Below are positions 9,220-17,945 of a stretch of 64,000 bases of DNA, piece after piece. Origin of the DNA: Costertonia aggregata (GTDB lineage Bacteria; Bacteroidota; Bacteroidia; Flavobacteriales; Flavobacteriaceae); contig NZ_CP058595.1 of assembly GCF_013402795.1 (NCBI RefSeq), positions 2,954,001-3,018,000 of the forward strand, given 5' to 3'. The translations under genes were made by a program, and so were the position numbers. Within the stretch, counting starts at the first letter, position 1. The number at the start of each line of letters is the position of its first letter. The notes under the pieces are model-generated. The model ran no database searches. It was not told where the DNA came from and saw only the letters and a list, made by a program, of their open reading frames with translations.

Positions 9220-10353
9220 TTATTGATTTTTAAACTGTTTTCTAAATATAGTCGGGGTTGATCCGGTATGTTTTTTAAAAGCGGTATTGAATGAAGATTT
9301 TGAGTTAAAGCCTACCTCGTATAAAATTTCCAACACGGTGAGTTTTGTATTTGCGGCATTTGCTAACATTTTTTTTGCTTTTTCGACCCGATATCCATTT
9401 ACAAAATCAAAAAAGTGCTGATTTAATGTATGGTTTATCAATATCGACAGCTCTCGTACGGGCATTTGCAGATCGTTGGCCAGTTTCTTTACGGTCAAGG
9501 TTGGGTCTAGAAAAGGCTCTTCTGACTTCATAAAGGTCCTCAGCTTTTGTATTTCTTCCAAATTGTGTTCAGTGTTGTTTGAATTTGATGGCTTGGCCAT
9601 GGTATGAATCAATCTTAATTTAGAATCCACACGACGCAACAGTTCCGGATTTTGCAAAGCTTTGAACAGATACCAAAAAAGAATAATGAGTTCTATAATT
9701 CCCAACGAAACCATGGCCCACTCCGTAAGCCTAGGGAAGTCGGAAAACTTGAATATATTTTTTAAAATGGCGATTCCGTGAAAAATGGACAAAAAAACGG
9801 TAATCTGGAACAACCATTTATGAAATCGCATATCAGAATTGGCATAATTCTCTACATATAGCGTTCTTGTTTTTTTCAATATGATAAAAATCACAACGAT
9901 GTACGCTACTATCTGTACATGTACCAACACATAAAAGAATTGCGTTTCGTACATGGCCATACTGTTTTTGAGAAACTCTATTTTACCAGTCGTATTGGCC
10001 AGATAATAGCGAGGAATCAAAAGTAGGTTTACCAGTATAAAGGGAATGCTGTGTAACAATTGTTTCTTTTTCAGTTTGAAATCGGAATAACAAACAGACA
10101 GCGCATGAAGATAGAATACGGGAAGCTGTAAAAGAATGAGATTGCTCCTGAGCAAAGTGAAATTCGTAGGCTTGGTAAAGAACAGGGGCAATACCCATCC
10201 TGCGATATCAAATGCGATCAAAACCAAAAAAACAGCGAATAGCCTATTGCTTAGGCTGTTCTTTGTTTTAAGGGTAAATAAAAATATGGCGAGTAATGAT
10301 GAAATAAGTATGGTCACTATCCCAATGATGTTCATAATATTGAAATTGCCCAT
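9220..10353 (-). CDS. Membrane-anchored AraC-family transcriptional regulator
   Basis: The first ~230 residues form about seven hydrophobic segments. The C-terminal ~110 residues form the AraC double helix-turn-helix (LTVKKLANDLQMPVRELS, then VLEILYEVGFNSKSSFNTAFK and the GSTPTIFR end). The ATG at 10353 (MGNFNIMNI) fits the first membrane segment better than the upstream in-frame start at 10392. The 7TM-plus-AraC architecture is common in Flavobacteriia and suggests direct membrane sensing. The gene is divergent from the MATE operon and upstream of the serine hydrolase gene, either of which may be a target. Confidence 0.9.
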   Translation of the reverse strand: MGNFNIMNIIGIVTILISSLLAIFLFTLKTKNSLSNRLFAVFLVLIAFDIAGWVLPLFFTKPTNFTLLRSNLILLQLPVFYLHALSVCYSDFKLKKKQLLHSIPFILVNLLLIPRYYLANTTGKIEFLKNSMAMYETQFFYVLVHVQIVAYIVVIFIILKKTRTLYVENYANSDMRFHKWLFQITVFLSIFHGIAILKNIFKFSDFPRLTEWAMVSLGIIELIILFWYLFKALQNPELLRRVDSKLRLIHTMAKPSNSNNTEHNLEEIQKLRTFMKSEEPFLDPTLTVKKLANDLQMPVRELSILINHTLNQHFFDFVNGYRVEKAKKMLANAANTKLTVLEILYEVGFNSKSSFNTAFKKHTGSTPTIFRKQFKNQ

Positions 10354-10460
10354 ATATGTTTTTTCCGTTTTATGACCCGTGTTATAGGGCAATATAAATA
10401 TTTATTACAAGCACCGCCTAGCGGTGGTATTAATTTTTACATTAAACCAAACCTAACCTA

Positions 10461-10468
10461 TATCTTTA
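10461..10468 (+). promoter_or_regulatory. Candidate Bacteroidota -7 element for the MATE operon
   Basis: TATCTTTA matches the TAnnTTTG -7 consensus at seven of eight positions. It lies 20 nt before a TTG codon that would begin a normal-length MATE protein. If it is real, the ORF part upstream of 10470 is not translated. Confidence 0.5.
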
Positions 10469-10488
10469 CCAAGCAAAAAACAAAGGCC

Positions 10489-11856
10489 TTGTTTCAACAG
10501 TACACAAAAGAATTTAGATACAATGTAAAACTCTCCGTTCCAGTAATTATGGGCATGTTGGGGCATACTTTCGTTCAGTTGGCCGATAACATTATGGTAG
10601 GGCAATTGGGTACGGCAGAACTGGCAGCAGTATCTTTGGGAAATAGTTTTGTATTTATTGCAATGTCACTGGGTATTGGTTTTTCAACGGCAATCACGCC
10701 TTTGGTAGCGGAAGCGGACGGCGCAAAAAACAAAGCTGATGGGAAAAGTGCACTTAAACACGGGCTTATACTTTGTACGGTATTGTCTTTGGCCCTTTTT
10801 GGTATTATTCTACTGGCAAAACCGTTGATGTACTCTATGGAGCAACCGCCTGAAGTAGTTGAACTGGCCCTGCCCTATCTAGACTTGGTCGCTTTTTCCT
10901 TAGTGCCTTTGATTGTTTTTCAAGCGTTCAAACAGTTTTCCGAGGGCCTGTCCCAGACCAAATACCCCATGTATGCTACTGTAATAGCCAATGTGGTCAA
11001 CATAGTACTCAACTATATTTTGATATTCGGGTCTTTTGGGTTTCCTAAAATGGGAATCGTAGGTGCGGCCATCGGCACTTTGGCATCCCGCTTTATTATG
11101 GTAGGTTATTTATGGTACTTATTAAAACGAAAGAATAAGTTTCGTGACTATGTGACCGGCTTTAATTTCAATAAAATAGAAAAAAACGTAATCCGAAAAA
11201 TCATAAACTTGGGATTTCCTTCAGCACTGCAAATGTTTTTTGAAGTGGCCATATTCACAGCTGCTATTTGGTTGAGCGGAGTTCTGGGAAAAAATGCACA
11301 AGCGGCCAATCAAATAGCGTTGAACTTGAGTAGTATGACGTTTATGTTCGGAATGGGTTTAGGTGTTGCCGCCATGATTCGTGTGGGCAACCAAAAAGGC
11401 CTTCGCAATTTCCCAGAGCTTCGGCGAATAGGACAATCAATATTCTTGCTTACTTTTTTATTGGAAATCGTATTCGCCGTACTTTTTCTTTTGGGCAGAA
11501 ATTGGTTCCCTACACTATATCTAGATGTGAACGATGTAGCCAATATCGCCGATAATAGTATGGTAATCACGCTTGCCGCCGAACTGCTGTTGGTCGCTGC
11601 ATTTTTTCAGATTTCTGACGGAATTCAAGTGGTGGTCCTTGGGGCACTGCGAGGGCTGCAAGATGTGAAGATTCCTACCCTCATTACATTTATTGCCTAT
11701 TGGGGCATCGGTTTTCCGGTTAGTTATTATCTGGGATTGCACACACACTTCAAAAGCACGGGAATATGGATAGGCCTCTTGATAGGCCTTACGGCATCTG
11801 CGATTATGTTGTATCTTCGCTTTGATTATTTGACCAAAAAATTAATTAGGGCATAA
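10489..11856 (+). CDS. MATE family efflux transporter
   Basis: A 12-TM cation-coupled multidrug exporter of the inner membrane. The frame is open from 10372, but the first 39 codons are unlike a MATE protein and contain a likely promoter. TTG at 10489 gives a 455-residue protein beginning LFQQYTKEFRYNVKLSVP, the usual MATE start, followed by MLGHTFVQLADNIMVGQLG. The second half repeats the fold (LGFPSALQMFFEVAIF). The next gene starts immediately after the stop codon, so a four-gene operon is likely. The substrate is unknown. Confidence 0.93.
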   Translation: MFQQYTKEFRYNVKLSVPVIMGMLGHTFVQLADNIMVGQLGTAELAAVSLGNSFVFIAMSLGIGFSTAITPLVAEADGAKNKADGKSALKHGLILCTVLSLALFGIILLAKPLMYSMEQPPEVVELALPYLDLVAFSLVPLIVFQAFKQFSEGLSQTKYPMYATVIANVVNIVLNYILIFGSFGFPKMGIVGAAIGTLASRFIMVGYLWYLLKRKNKFRDYVTGFNFNKIEKNVIRKIINLGFPSALQMFFEVAIFTAAIWLSGVLGKNAQAANQIALNLSSMTFMFGMGLGVAAMIRVGNQKGLRNFPELRRIGQSIFLLTFLLEIVFAVLFLLGRNWFPTLYLDVNDVANIADNSMVITLAAELLLVAAFFQISDGIQVVVLGALRGLQDVKIPTLITFIAYWGIGFPVSYYLGLHTHFKSTGIWIGLLIGLTASAIMLYLRFDYLTKKLIRA

Positions 11857-12084
11857 ATGGAGTTTCCAAAATTTTTACTAGGCGATAATACGGATTATCC
11901 CACTGCAATTTTCGTTGTTCATACCGAATATCCAAGATTCATCATCAATTTGGAAAACGATGAGGTAGAATGGTTGGAAGAATTCTCAAAAGAGGACGAA
12001 AAAGAATTGGAGACCGAAGCTGAAAGCCTCATTGAACAGGCTACTGTATTTTATGATAGGGAAGTATCCCGGTATGAAGAATAA
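11857..12084 (+). CDS. Small acidic protein of unknown function
   Basis: A 75-residue soluble protein very rich in Glu and Asp (WLEEFSKEDEKELETEAESLIEQA), without signal or membrane segment. The ATG follows the MATE TAA with no gap, and the next ATG is 3 bp after its stop, so it is translated within the operon. I do not recognise a named family; it resembles short hypothetical proteins conserved next to MATE genes in flavobacteria. Confidence 0.8.
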   Translation: MEFPKFLLGDNTDYPTAIFVVHTEYPRFIINLENDEVEWLEEFSKEDEKELETEAESLIEQATVFYDREVSRYEE

Positions 12085-12087
12085 CAG

Positions 12088-12657
12088 ATGTTGGAAGAAC
12101 TGATCAAATATGATAAGGAACTTTTTCTGTTCCTGAACAATTTGGGAAACCCGACTTTTGATGGTTTTTGGATGTTCGTTACCAATAAGCTTTATGCAAT
12201 CCCTTTATATTTTCTTTTGTTCATTCTGACTTTTAAGCGATTAGGCGCAAAAAAAACCCTGCTTTTTTTGGTCTTTGTAGCTTTATTGATAACGGCTACC
12301 GATCAGTTGTCCAATTTTTTCAAGTATTGCGTTGGTCGTTTGAGACCCTGTCACGATGAGACTGTTTTTCCTTTCATGCGATTGGTTAAAAGCTATTGCG
12401 GGGGTAAATTCGGTTATTTTTCCGCACATGCGGCCAATGCCTTTGCAGTGGCTTTTTTCTTTATACATGTACTTGGGTCAAAATTTCGCTACATAAGAAT
12501 TTTCTTGGTGTTTTGGGCTTTTTTCGTTGCTTACAGTAGGATTTATATCGGTGTTCATTTTCCATTGGATGTACTTACCGGGGCTCTAATAGGCCTCATT
12601 TTTAGTTGGTTATTTGCAAAGTTGTATATATTTGCACTTTACAAATTCCCTATATGA
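12088..12657 (+). CDS. PAP2-family membrane phosphatase
   Basis: A 189-residue multi-span protein with the three PAP2 active-site motifs: KYCVGRLRPC (KxxxxxxRP type), FSAHAAN (PSGH equivalent) and SRIYIGVHFPLDVLTG (SRxxxxxHxxxD). Members dephosphorylate undecaprenyl pyrophosphate, lipid A or phosphatidyl phosphates at the outer face of the inner membrane. Its stop overlaps the GT39 start (ATGA), tying it to polyprenyl-phosphate sugar metabolism. It could recycle the carrier lipid or act on lipid A; the choice is an inference. Confidence 0.92.
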   Translation: MLEELIKYDKELFLFLNNLGNPTFDGFWMFVTNKLYAIPLYFLLFILTFKRLGAKKTLLFLVFVALLITATDQLSNFFKYCVGRLRPCHDETVFPFMRLVKSYCGGKFGYFSAHAANAFAVAFFFIHVLGSKFRYIRIFLVFWAFFVAYSRIYIGVHFPLDVLTGALIGLIFSWLFAKLYIFALYKFPI

Positions 12658-14312
12658 TATCTAATACTAGGTATTGGTTTTTATTGTTTTTTGTTTTTTT
12701 GGTCTATGTTGCCGGGATGTTTGTCACACTTTTTGAAAACGACTCTGCGCAATTTGCTGTGATGGCCATGCGTATGGTTCAAGAAAACGATTTTTTAAGT
12801 CTCTTCAAAGGTCCCAATGAGTATTTGGACAAACCCCATATGCATTATTGGCTTGCGGCATTATCCTTTAAAATTTTTGGATTGTACGATTGGGCTTATC
12901 GCATTCCTGGTATTTTCGCTACCATATTGGGCGCCTATAGCTGCTATGGCCTTGGAAAACTATTGTACAACGTAGATACGGGCAAATTGGCCGCTTTGAT
13001 ATTTATGACTGCACAAACAATTGTGTTGTCCGTAATTGATGTTCGTACAGATGCTGTTTTAACTGGGTTTACCATATTTGCCATTTGGCACCTTACCGCC
13101 TATATCGAAAAACAAAAAACAGCGAACATTATATGGGGAGCATTCGGTGCCGGTATAGCCTTTTCGACAAAGGGCCAAATTGCTCTTTTGGTCATAGGCT
13201 TGCCCCTGCTTTGCCATCTTGCTTATACCCGTAAATGGGAATCACTTTTAAATTTTAAGGTATTGCTTGCCTTAATCGTTTTTGGAATTGTCATTGCTCC
13301 CATGTTGTATGCATATTATGTGCAGTTTGATATGCACCCTGAAAAGATAATACGGGGAAAAGGTAATCGTAGCGGTATATTATTTATTTTTTGGGAACAA
13401 AGTTTTGAACGCTTAAGTGGGGAAGGCGTAGGCAAGAACAGTAGTGACTATTTTTTCTTTTTTCATACTTTCTTGTGGGTTTTTCTCCCGTGGACGGTTA
13501 TAGGTCTTGCAGCTTTTTGGAGGCGTTTCAAAACATTTATGAAATTAAAGTTGGCCTACAATCCAAAATATGAGTTTTTGACCCTTGGCGGGATAACCCT
13601 AATTTTCATCATAATAAGTTTTGCCCAGTTTAAATTGCCCCATTACCTTAACATTACCATCCCTTTATTCTCGATACTAGCAGCTTCTTACTTGTATAGT
13701 CTCTATAAGTTTTCGAAGAAAAAAACAATTCGGGTATTGCTGGGCGTGCAGTATTTCATACTCAGTCTAGTATTTATTGCCACTGTACTCATTAGTTTTA
13801 TTGTATTCAAACCGTCAAGTTTGGTAATGTACCTTCCTTTGTTCATGTTATTTGGCATAATTGTATATTTCTGTTTAAAACGGGAAGAATATTATTTACG
13901 GATCATTACGATTTCGGTATACAGTTCTTTACTTTTAAACACGGTTTTGAACACCCATTTTTATCCATCTTTATTGGCATATCAGGGTGGTTCTACAATG
14001 TCCGAAAAAATCAAAGAGAACAATATTCCGGTAGATGCCATTTACAAACTATCTTCGGAACATACGTGGGCATTGGATTTTTACAACAAGAGACCTGTAC
14101 TTATATCGTCAATTGATGGTATTAAAAATAAAAGGGATATATGGTTGTACGTGAGCGATTCCGAACTTAAAGAGTTACAACAATCCGGTTTTGACTGGGA
14201 CAGGCAATATACTGTTGATCAGTTTAGGATTACCCGGCTGCAAGCCAAATTTTTGAATCCTTCAACACGTAAAAAAGTATTGAATAAAAAGCATTTGGTG
14301 CATATTTATTGA
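12654..14312 (+). CDS. Glycosyltransferase family 39 (ArnT-like) membrane protein
   Basis: The start at 12654 overlaps the PAP2 stop as ATGA; the longer in-frame start at 12606 lies inside the PAP2 gene and is rejected. The protein is 552 residues with about 11-12 membrane segments. The acidic first periplasmic loop ENDSAQFAVMAMRM and DKPHMHYWLAAL match GT39/PMT-2 enzymes, which transfer a sugar from a polyprenyl phosphate donor to lipid A, protein or another acceptor in the periplasm. The GT2 gene at 15216 could make its donor. Confidence 0.9.
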   Translation: MISNTRYWFLLFFVFLVYVAGMFVTLFENDSAQFAVMAMRMVQENDFLSLFKGPNEYLDKPHMHYWLAALSFKIFGLYDWAYRIPGIFATILGAYSCYGLGKLLYNVDTGKLAALIFMTAQTIVLSVIDVRTDAVLTGFTIFAIWHLTAYIEKQKTANIIWGAFGAGIAFSTKGQIALLVIGLPLLCHLAYTRKWESLLNFKVLLALIVFGIVIAPMLYAYYVQFDMHPEKIIRGKGNRSGILFIFWEQSFERLSGEGVGKNSSDYFFFFHTFLWVFLPWTVIGLAAFWRRFKTFMKLKLAYNPKYEFLTLGGITLIFIIISFAQFKLPHYLNITIPLFSILAASYLYSLYKFSKKKTIRVLLGVQYFILSLVFIATVLISFIVFKPSSLVMYLPLFMLFGIIVYFCLKREEYYLRIITISVYSSLLLNTVLNTHFYPSLLAYQGGSTMSEKIKENNIPVDAIYKLSSEHTWALDFYNKRPVLISSIDGIKNKRDIWLYVSDSELKELQQSGFDWDRQYTVDQFRITRLQAKFLNPSTRKKVLNKKHLVHIY

Positions 14313-14356
14313 AAAACTATCTTCTTGTTTTAGATAAATCCTTTTAGTTACGTTTT

Positions 14357-15232
14357 TTATCTGGTTTCTTGAATTTCAAGATCAGGTTTTTTAAAATGAT
14401 AAACGATTCCCCATAACGACACGAAAGCGGTAATCAGAAAAAACACTATACTTATACCAACTGATATATCTTGTTCCAATCCAAGCCATGTGGCACCATA
14501 GAAAAAAGTGACCTCTCTACTGCCTATACCTCCTATGGTCAAGGGTATTACCGACACTATTGAGGATAGTAGAAAAATAAATAAGTATGTCATGGTACCA
14601 GTTTCTACCTGCAACGCCTTTAAAATAAAAAAAACCGATAGCAATTGAAACAATTGTACCCAACTTGAATATGCAAAAGACTTCCAAAAAACCGGAAGAA
14701 CGTTATTGAAAAACTTTTTGTTGACAAGCCAAAAAACAATTATACTGGTCATTATTGTCAGGATAATGATAATTTTAAAACCGCTCACTATTTCAGCATT
14801 TATAAACAGGGCTAAAAGACAGGCATATATAAATAATAGGAGCAAACCACTTAACCGGTCCAAAACCAAAACCGAAACCACTTTTTTGGTCTTTACCTCA
14901 AACTTTTTCTTGATAATATATCCCTTATAAGCATCCCCACCTATACCGCCCGGCAGAAAAAGATTATAGAACATCCCCAACAAGTATAGTTTGGCGTTGC
15001 TCTTTTGGGTCAGAAGAATAGAGAGTTGATGAAAATAAAGGTTCAATCGATATGCTGCCCATATTTTGGAAACCACAAAAAGAATAGCTGCTACGGCCAA
15101 GTATACGGGGTGCGTCTTCCGCAAAACCCACCATACCTCTTTAAAATCGATTTTAGTAAAAATTAAATAAAGAAGTAGAGCGCTGACAATAAACTTTAGA
15201 ACCGTAATGCCTTGTTTACTGATTTTTACCAC
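14357..15232 (-). CDS. UPF0104 / lysylphosphatidylglycerol-synthase TM-region family protein
   Basis: A 291-residue protein of about eight membrane segments with the family motifs GGIGGDAYKGYIIKK and TIGGIGSREVTFFYGA. This family includes flippase-like proteins and the membrane half of MprF, but the aminoacyltransferase domain is absent here. Its start overlaps the GT2 stop by 17 bp, so the two are translationally coupled. Movement of a polyprenyl-linked sugar across the membrane is an attractive but untested role. Confidence 0.85.
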   Translation of the reverse strand: MVKISKQGITVLKFIVSALLLYLIFTKIDFKEVWWVLRKTHPVYLAVAAILFVVSKIWAAYRLNLYFHQLSILLTQKSNAKLYLLGMFYNLFLPGGIGGDAYKGYIIKKKFEVKTKKVVSVLVLDRLSGLLLLFIYACLLALFINAEIVSGFKIIIILTIMTSIIVFWLVNKKFFNNVLPVFWKSFAYSSWVQLFQLLSVFFILKALQVETGTMTYLFIFLLSSIVSVIPLTIGGIGSREVTFFYGATWLGLEQDISVGISIVFFLITAFVSLWGIVYHFKKPDLEIQETR

Positions 15233-16175
15233 CTATTGTTGTCTTTTTGATGCGATACGGTCTTTTCTTTTGGCTTTCGTAATAGGTGCGAATAAGAAGC
15301 TCCATAACGATACCTATCGTAAAAAGTTGAATGCCCGCAAGAATGAACATTAAGCCAAAAATCAATAAGGGGCGCGTACCGATATCTTGTCCAAACCCAA
15401 ATTTCACGACCAAAAGGTATACGTTTATAAGTACTCCCAATAAAATCATCAAAAACCCGAAAATACCAAAAAGATGTATGGGACGTTGAAAATATTTACG
15501 GATAAATAGCAGTAGCATCATATCTGCCACTACCTTGAAAACACGCTCCAACCCATATTTTGAAACACCGGCGTGCCTTGCATGGTGTTTTACGGGAACC
15601 TGTTTTATCTGGGCGCCTTCCAAATGTGCCAAAAGCGTTATAAAACGGTGCATTTCCCCATAAAGGTTCAAATCTTTGGCAATGTCACGGGTAAATACTT
15701 TCAAGGCGCAACCATTATCCTTAATGTTCAATTTGGTAACCCTGCGCACTAAAAAATTTGCGATTTTTGATGGGATTTTTTTAACTAGCGAGTCCTTTCG
15801 TTTTTGGCGTATTCCGGTAATGACATCATATTCCCCATCTACGGCATATTGTAACATTTGGGGAATGTCACTGGGGTCGTTCTGCAAGTCCCCGTCCATG
15901 GTAATGATATATTCCCCTTGGGCATAATCTATACCGGCCGCCAATGCCAAACTTTGCCCGTAGTTCTTTTTCAATTCGATCAGATGTACTTTTTCATCCT
16001 TTAAATCCTTGACCACTTTACGGGTATCGTCTTTTGAAAAATCATCGATATACACAATCTGATAATGATAACCGTTGAGGCTTTCATGAATTTTCTGCGT
16101 TAAAAGGGCCACATTATCCTCTTCATTGTACAAGGGAACAACAATGGATAATAAAGATGAAGTAACAATGCTCAT
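15216..16175 (-). CDS. Glycosyltransferase family 2 (GtrB/DPM1-like)
   Basis: The N-terminal GT-A domain has SIVVPLYNEEDN, DDFSKDDT, MDGDLQNDP (the DxD-type metal site) and KRKDS; two C-terminal membrane segments follow (HLFGIFGFLMILLGVLINVY and RPLLIFGLMFILAGIQLF). This layout is that of enzymes making polyprenyl-phosphate sugars (GtrB, ArnC, DPM1). It is coupled to the flippase-like gene and faces the PAP2/GT39 operon, so the four together could build and use a lipid-linked sugar. Confidence 0.92.
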   Translation of the reverse strand: MSIVTSSLLSIVVPLYNEEDNVALLTQKIHESLNGYHYQIVYIDDFSKDDTRKVVKDLKDEKVHLIELKKNYGQSLALAAGIDYAQGEYIITMDGDLQNDPSDIPQMLQYAVDGEYDVITGIRQKRKDSLVKKIPSKIANFLVRRVTKLNIKDNGCALKVFTRDIAKDLNLYGEMHRFITLLAHLEGAQIKQVPVKHHARHAGVSKYGLERVFKVVADMMLLLFIRKYFQRPIHLFGIFGFLMILLGVLINVYLLVVKFGFGQDIGTRPLLIFGLMFILAGIQLFTIGIVMELLIRTYYESQKKRPYRIKKTTIGGKNQ

Positions 16176-16225
16176 GCGTATGATTTGCCGTTGGGCGCAA
16201 ATTTAGGTTTTTTATTAGTGAAACG

Positions 16226-17260
16226 CTATTGATTTGCGTTCCAGTAACTTTTCAGTAATTCTTCTGCCGCCCTAAATGGCGAAACCTTATGTTCCAATAC
16301 GTTTTGTGTCATGGTATCCAACAGTGATCGCACCTTTTTGCTTTGATAAAACTGGTTCTTCAAACGGTCGTCCAAGGTTTGCTCCAACCAATACATGTTT
16401 TGTTGGTTTCGTTTTATCGTGAAGTAATCGTTTTTCTTGTTTTCGGCAATGTAGGTATCTATGATTTCCCAAATCTCATCGGTTCCGGTTGCGTTCAAGG
16501 CAGAGCATGTAAGCACTTTTGGAATCCAGCCGTTTTCTTTTGGTGGATATAAATGCAGGGCACGTTCAAATTCGGTTTTTGCGATTTTGGCCTGTTTTAT
16601 GTTCTCGCCATCCGCTTTGTTGATTACTATGATGTCGGCCATTTCAATAACACCTCTTTTTATACCTTGGAGCTCGTCTCCCGCACCGGCAAGCTTTAAC
16701 AACAAAAAGAAATCTACCATACTATGCACCGCTGTCTCACTTTGCCCCACACCCACGGTTTCAATAAGTATAACGTCGTAACCTGCCGCTTCGCAAAGGA
16801 TAATGGACTCTCGGGTCTTTCGGGCCACACCACCTAGAGATTTTCCGGATGGCGAAGGGCGTATAAAGGCCTTCGGGTTTCTTATAAGCTCTTGCATACG
16901 GGTCTTATCGCCTAAGATACTGCCTTTACTGATAGTACTGGATGGGTCTACGGCCAAAACGGCCACTTTCTTTCCCTTATCCGTCAGCAGCTTGCCAAAC
17001 GCTTCTATAAATGTACTTTTGCCTACTCCCGGAACTCCTGTAATACCTATTCGAATACTATTTTTTGACTTGGGGAGGCAGCTTTCGATAATTGTATTGG
17101 CATTCTCTAAATGTGAACTGTTCGTACTTTCTACCAAAGTTATGCCCCTGCCCAAAGCGGCGGTGTCGCCATTGAGTATACCTTGAACCAGTTCGGTAAC
17201 GGTGGGCGAACTCTTGCGCAAGGATTTTATTTTTTGTTGGATATCTTCTTTATTCTTCAA
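16226..17260 (-). CDS. meaB: Methylmalonyl-CoA mutase-associated GTPase MeaB
   Basis: A G3E P-loop GTPase that loads and protects adenosylcobalamin in methylmalonyl-CoA mutase. Walker A is GVPGVGKSTFIE, switch-type segments are DPSSTISKGSILGDKTRM and ETVGVGQSE, and the base-specificity motif is NKADG. The longest frame starts at 17341, but the first 27 residues are unlike the family. TTG at 17260 (LKNKEDIQQKIK) would give 344 residues, close to the usual length; this start is a guess. The mutase itself is outside the window. Confidence 0.93.
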   Translation of the reverse strand: MKNKEDIQQKIKSLRKSSPTVTELVQGILNGDTAALGRGITLVESTNSSHLENANTIIESCLPKSKNSIRIGITGVPGVGKSTFIEAFGKLLTDKGKKVAVLAVDPSSTISKGSILGDKTRMQELIRNPKAFIRPSPSGKSLGGVARKTRESIILCEAAGYDVILIETVGVGQSETAVHSMVDFFLLLKLAGAGDELQGIKRGVIEMADIIVINKADGENIKQAKIAKTEFERALHLYPPKENGWIPKVLTCSALNATGTDEIWEIIDTYIAENKKNDYFTIKRNQQNMYWLEQTLDDRLKNQFYQSKKVRSLLDTMTQNVLEHKVSPFRAAEELLKSYWNANQ

Positions 17261-17462
17261 AAAACCGATTTTTAAAGGAACCCGAATAGCAATATCGTTC
17301 CTCAAAATATTGAGATATATAAAATTATGCCTAAAATACAAATTTGATGTTCAGTATCATATTTTGATTTCAATCGATACAAAAATAACTTTCACAGAAT
17401 TTTAATAGAACACTTTTTAATTTACAGCTTACAAACAGTATATTCCATACAAATTTAAAATT

Positions 17463-17894
17463 ATGACCATGAAAATGATTTTTGAAGAAACAGCAACAAA
17501 CACGGGTGGTAGAGAAGGCCAAGTGAGTACTGAGGACGGAGTTCTGGATTTACCCATACAAATGCCAAAAGCGAACGGTACAAAAAAAGATGGGGCTACC
17601 AACCCCGAACAGCTTTTTGCGGCGGCATATGCCACTTGTTTTGCGGGAGCGCTACAAGCCGTGGCAAAAGAACATAATGTGGACGACTTAGGAGATTTTA
17701 ACGTAGCGGCTTCAATTTCTTTCAATAAGGATGATGAAGGGTTTTTTCTGGGTGCGGTTTTGGATTGCTACTTGCCTACGGTGGATAAATCAACCGGAGA
17801 AAAATTGGTAAATGCTGCACATGAGATATGCCCCTACAGCAAAGCGACAAGGGATAACATAACCGTAGAGCTCAATTTACTGTTGGACGAGTAA
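17463..17894 (+). CDS. Ohr/OsmC family organic hydroperoxide resistance protein
   Basis: A 143-residue cytoplasmic peroxiredoxin-like reductase of fatty-acid hydroperoxides. The two redox cysteines are in AAYATCFAGAL and HEICPYSKATRDN, and the N-terminal TATNTGGREGQVSTEDG is typical of Ohr rather than OsmC. ATG codons at 17463 and 17469 are both possible. It is monocistronic and ends at a bidirectional terminator. No MarR-type OhrR gene is adjacent. Confidence 0.93.
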   Translation: MTMKMIFEETATNTGGREGQVSTEDGVLDLPIQMPKANGTKKDGATNPEQLFAAAYATCFAGALQAVAKEHNVDDLGDFNVAASISFNKDDEGFFLGAVLDCYLPTVDKSTGEKLVNAAHEICPYSKATRDNITVELNLLLDE

Positions 17895-17910
17895 CGATTG
17901 TAAAAAAGCA

Positions 17911-17945
17911 AAAAATCCCGGTTTCACTATGAAACCGGGATTTTT
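17911..17945. terminator. Bidirectional terminator between ohr and aldose epimerase gene
   Basis: AAAAATCCCGGTTTC (17911-17925) and GAAACCGGGATTTTT (17931-17945) form a perfect 15-bp stem with a 5-nt loop and A/T tracts on both sides, serving both convergent genes. It touches the stop codon of the minus-strand gene. Confidence 0.93.

Noticed and set aside
12606-12653. Longer start of the GT39 gene
   Set aside because: It lies wholly within the PAP2 coding region; the ATGA overlap at 12654 is the usual coupling signal.
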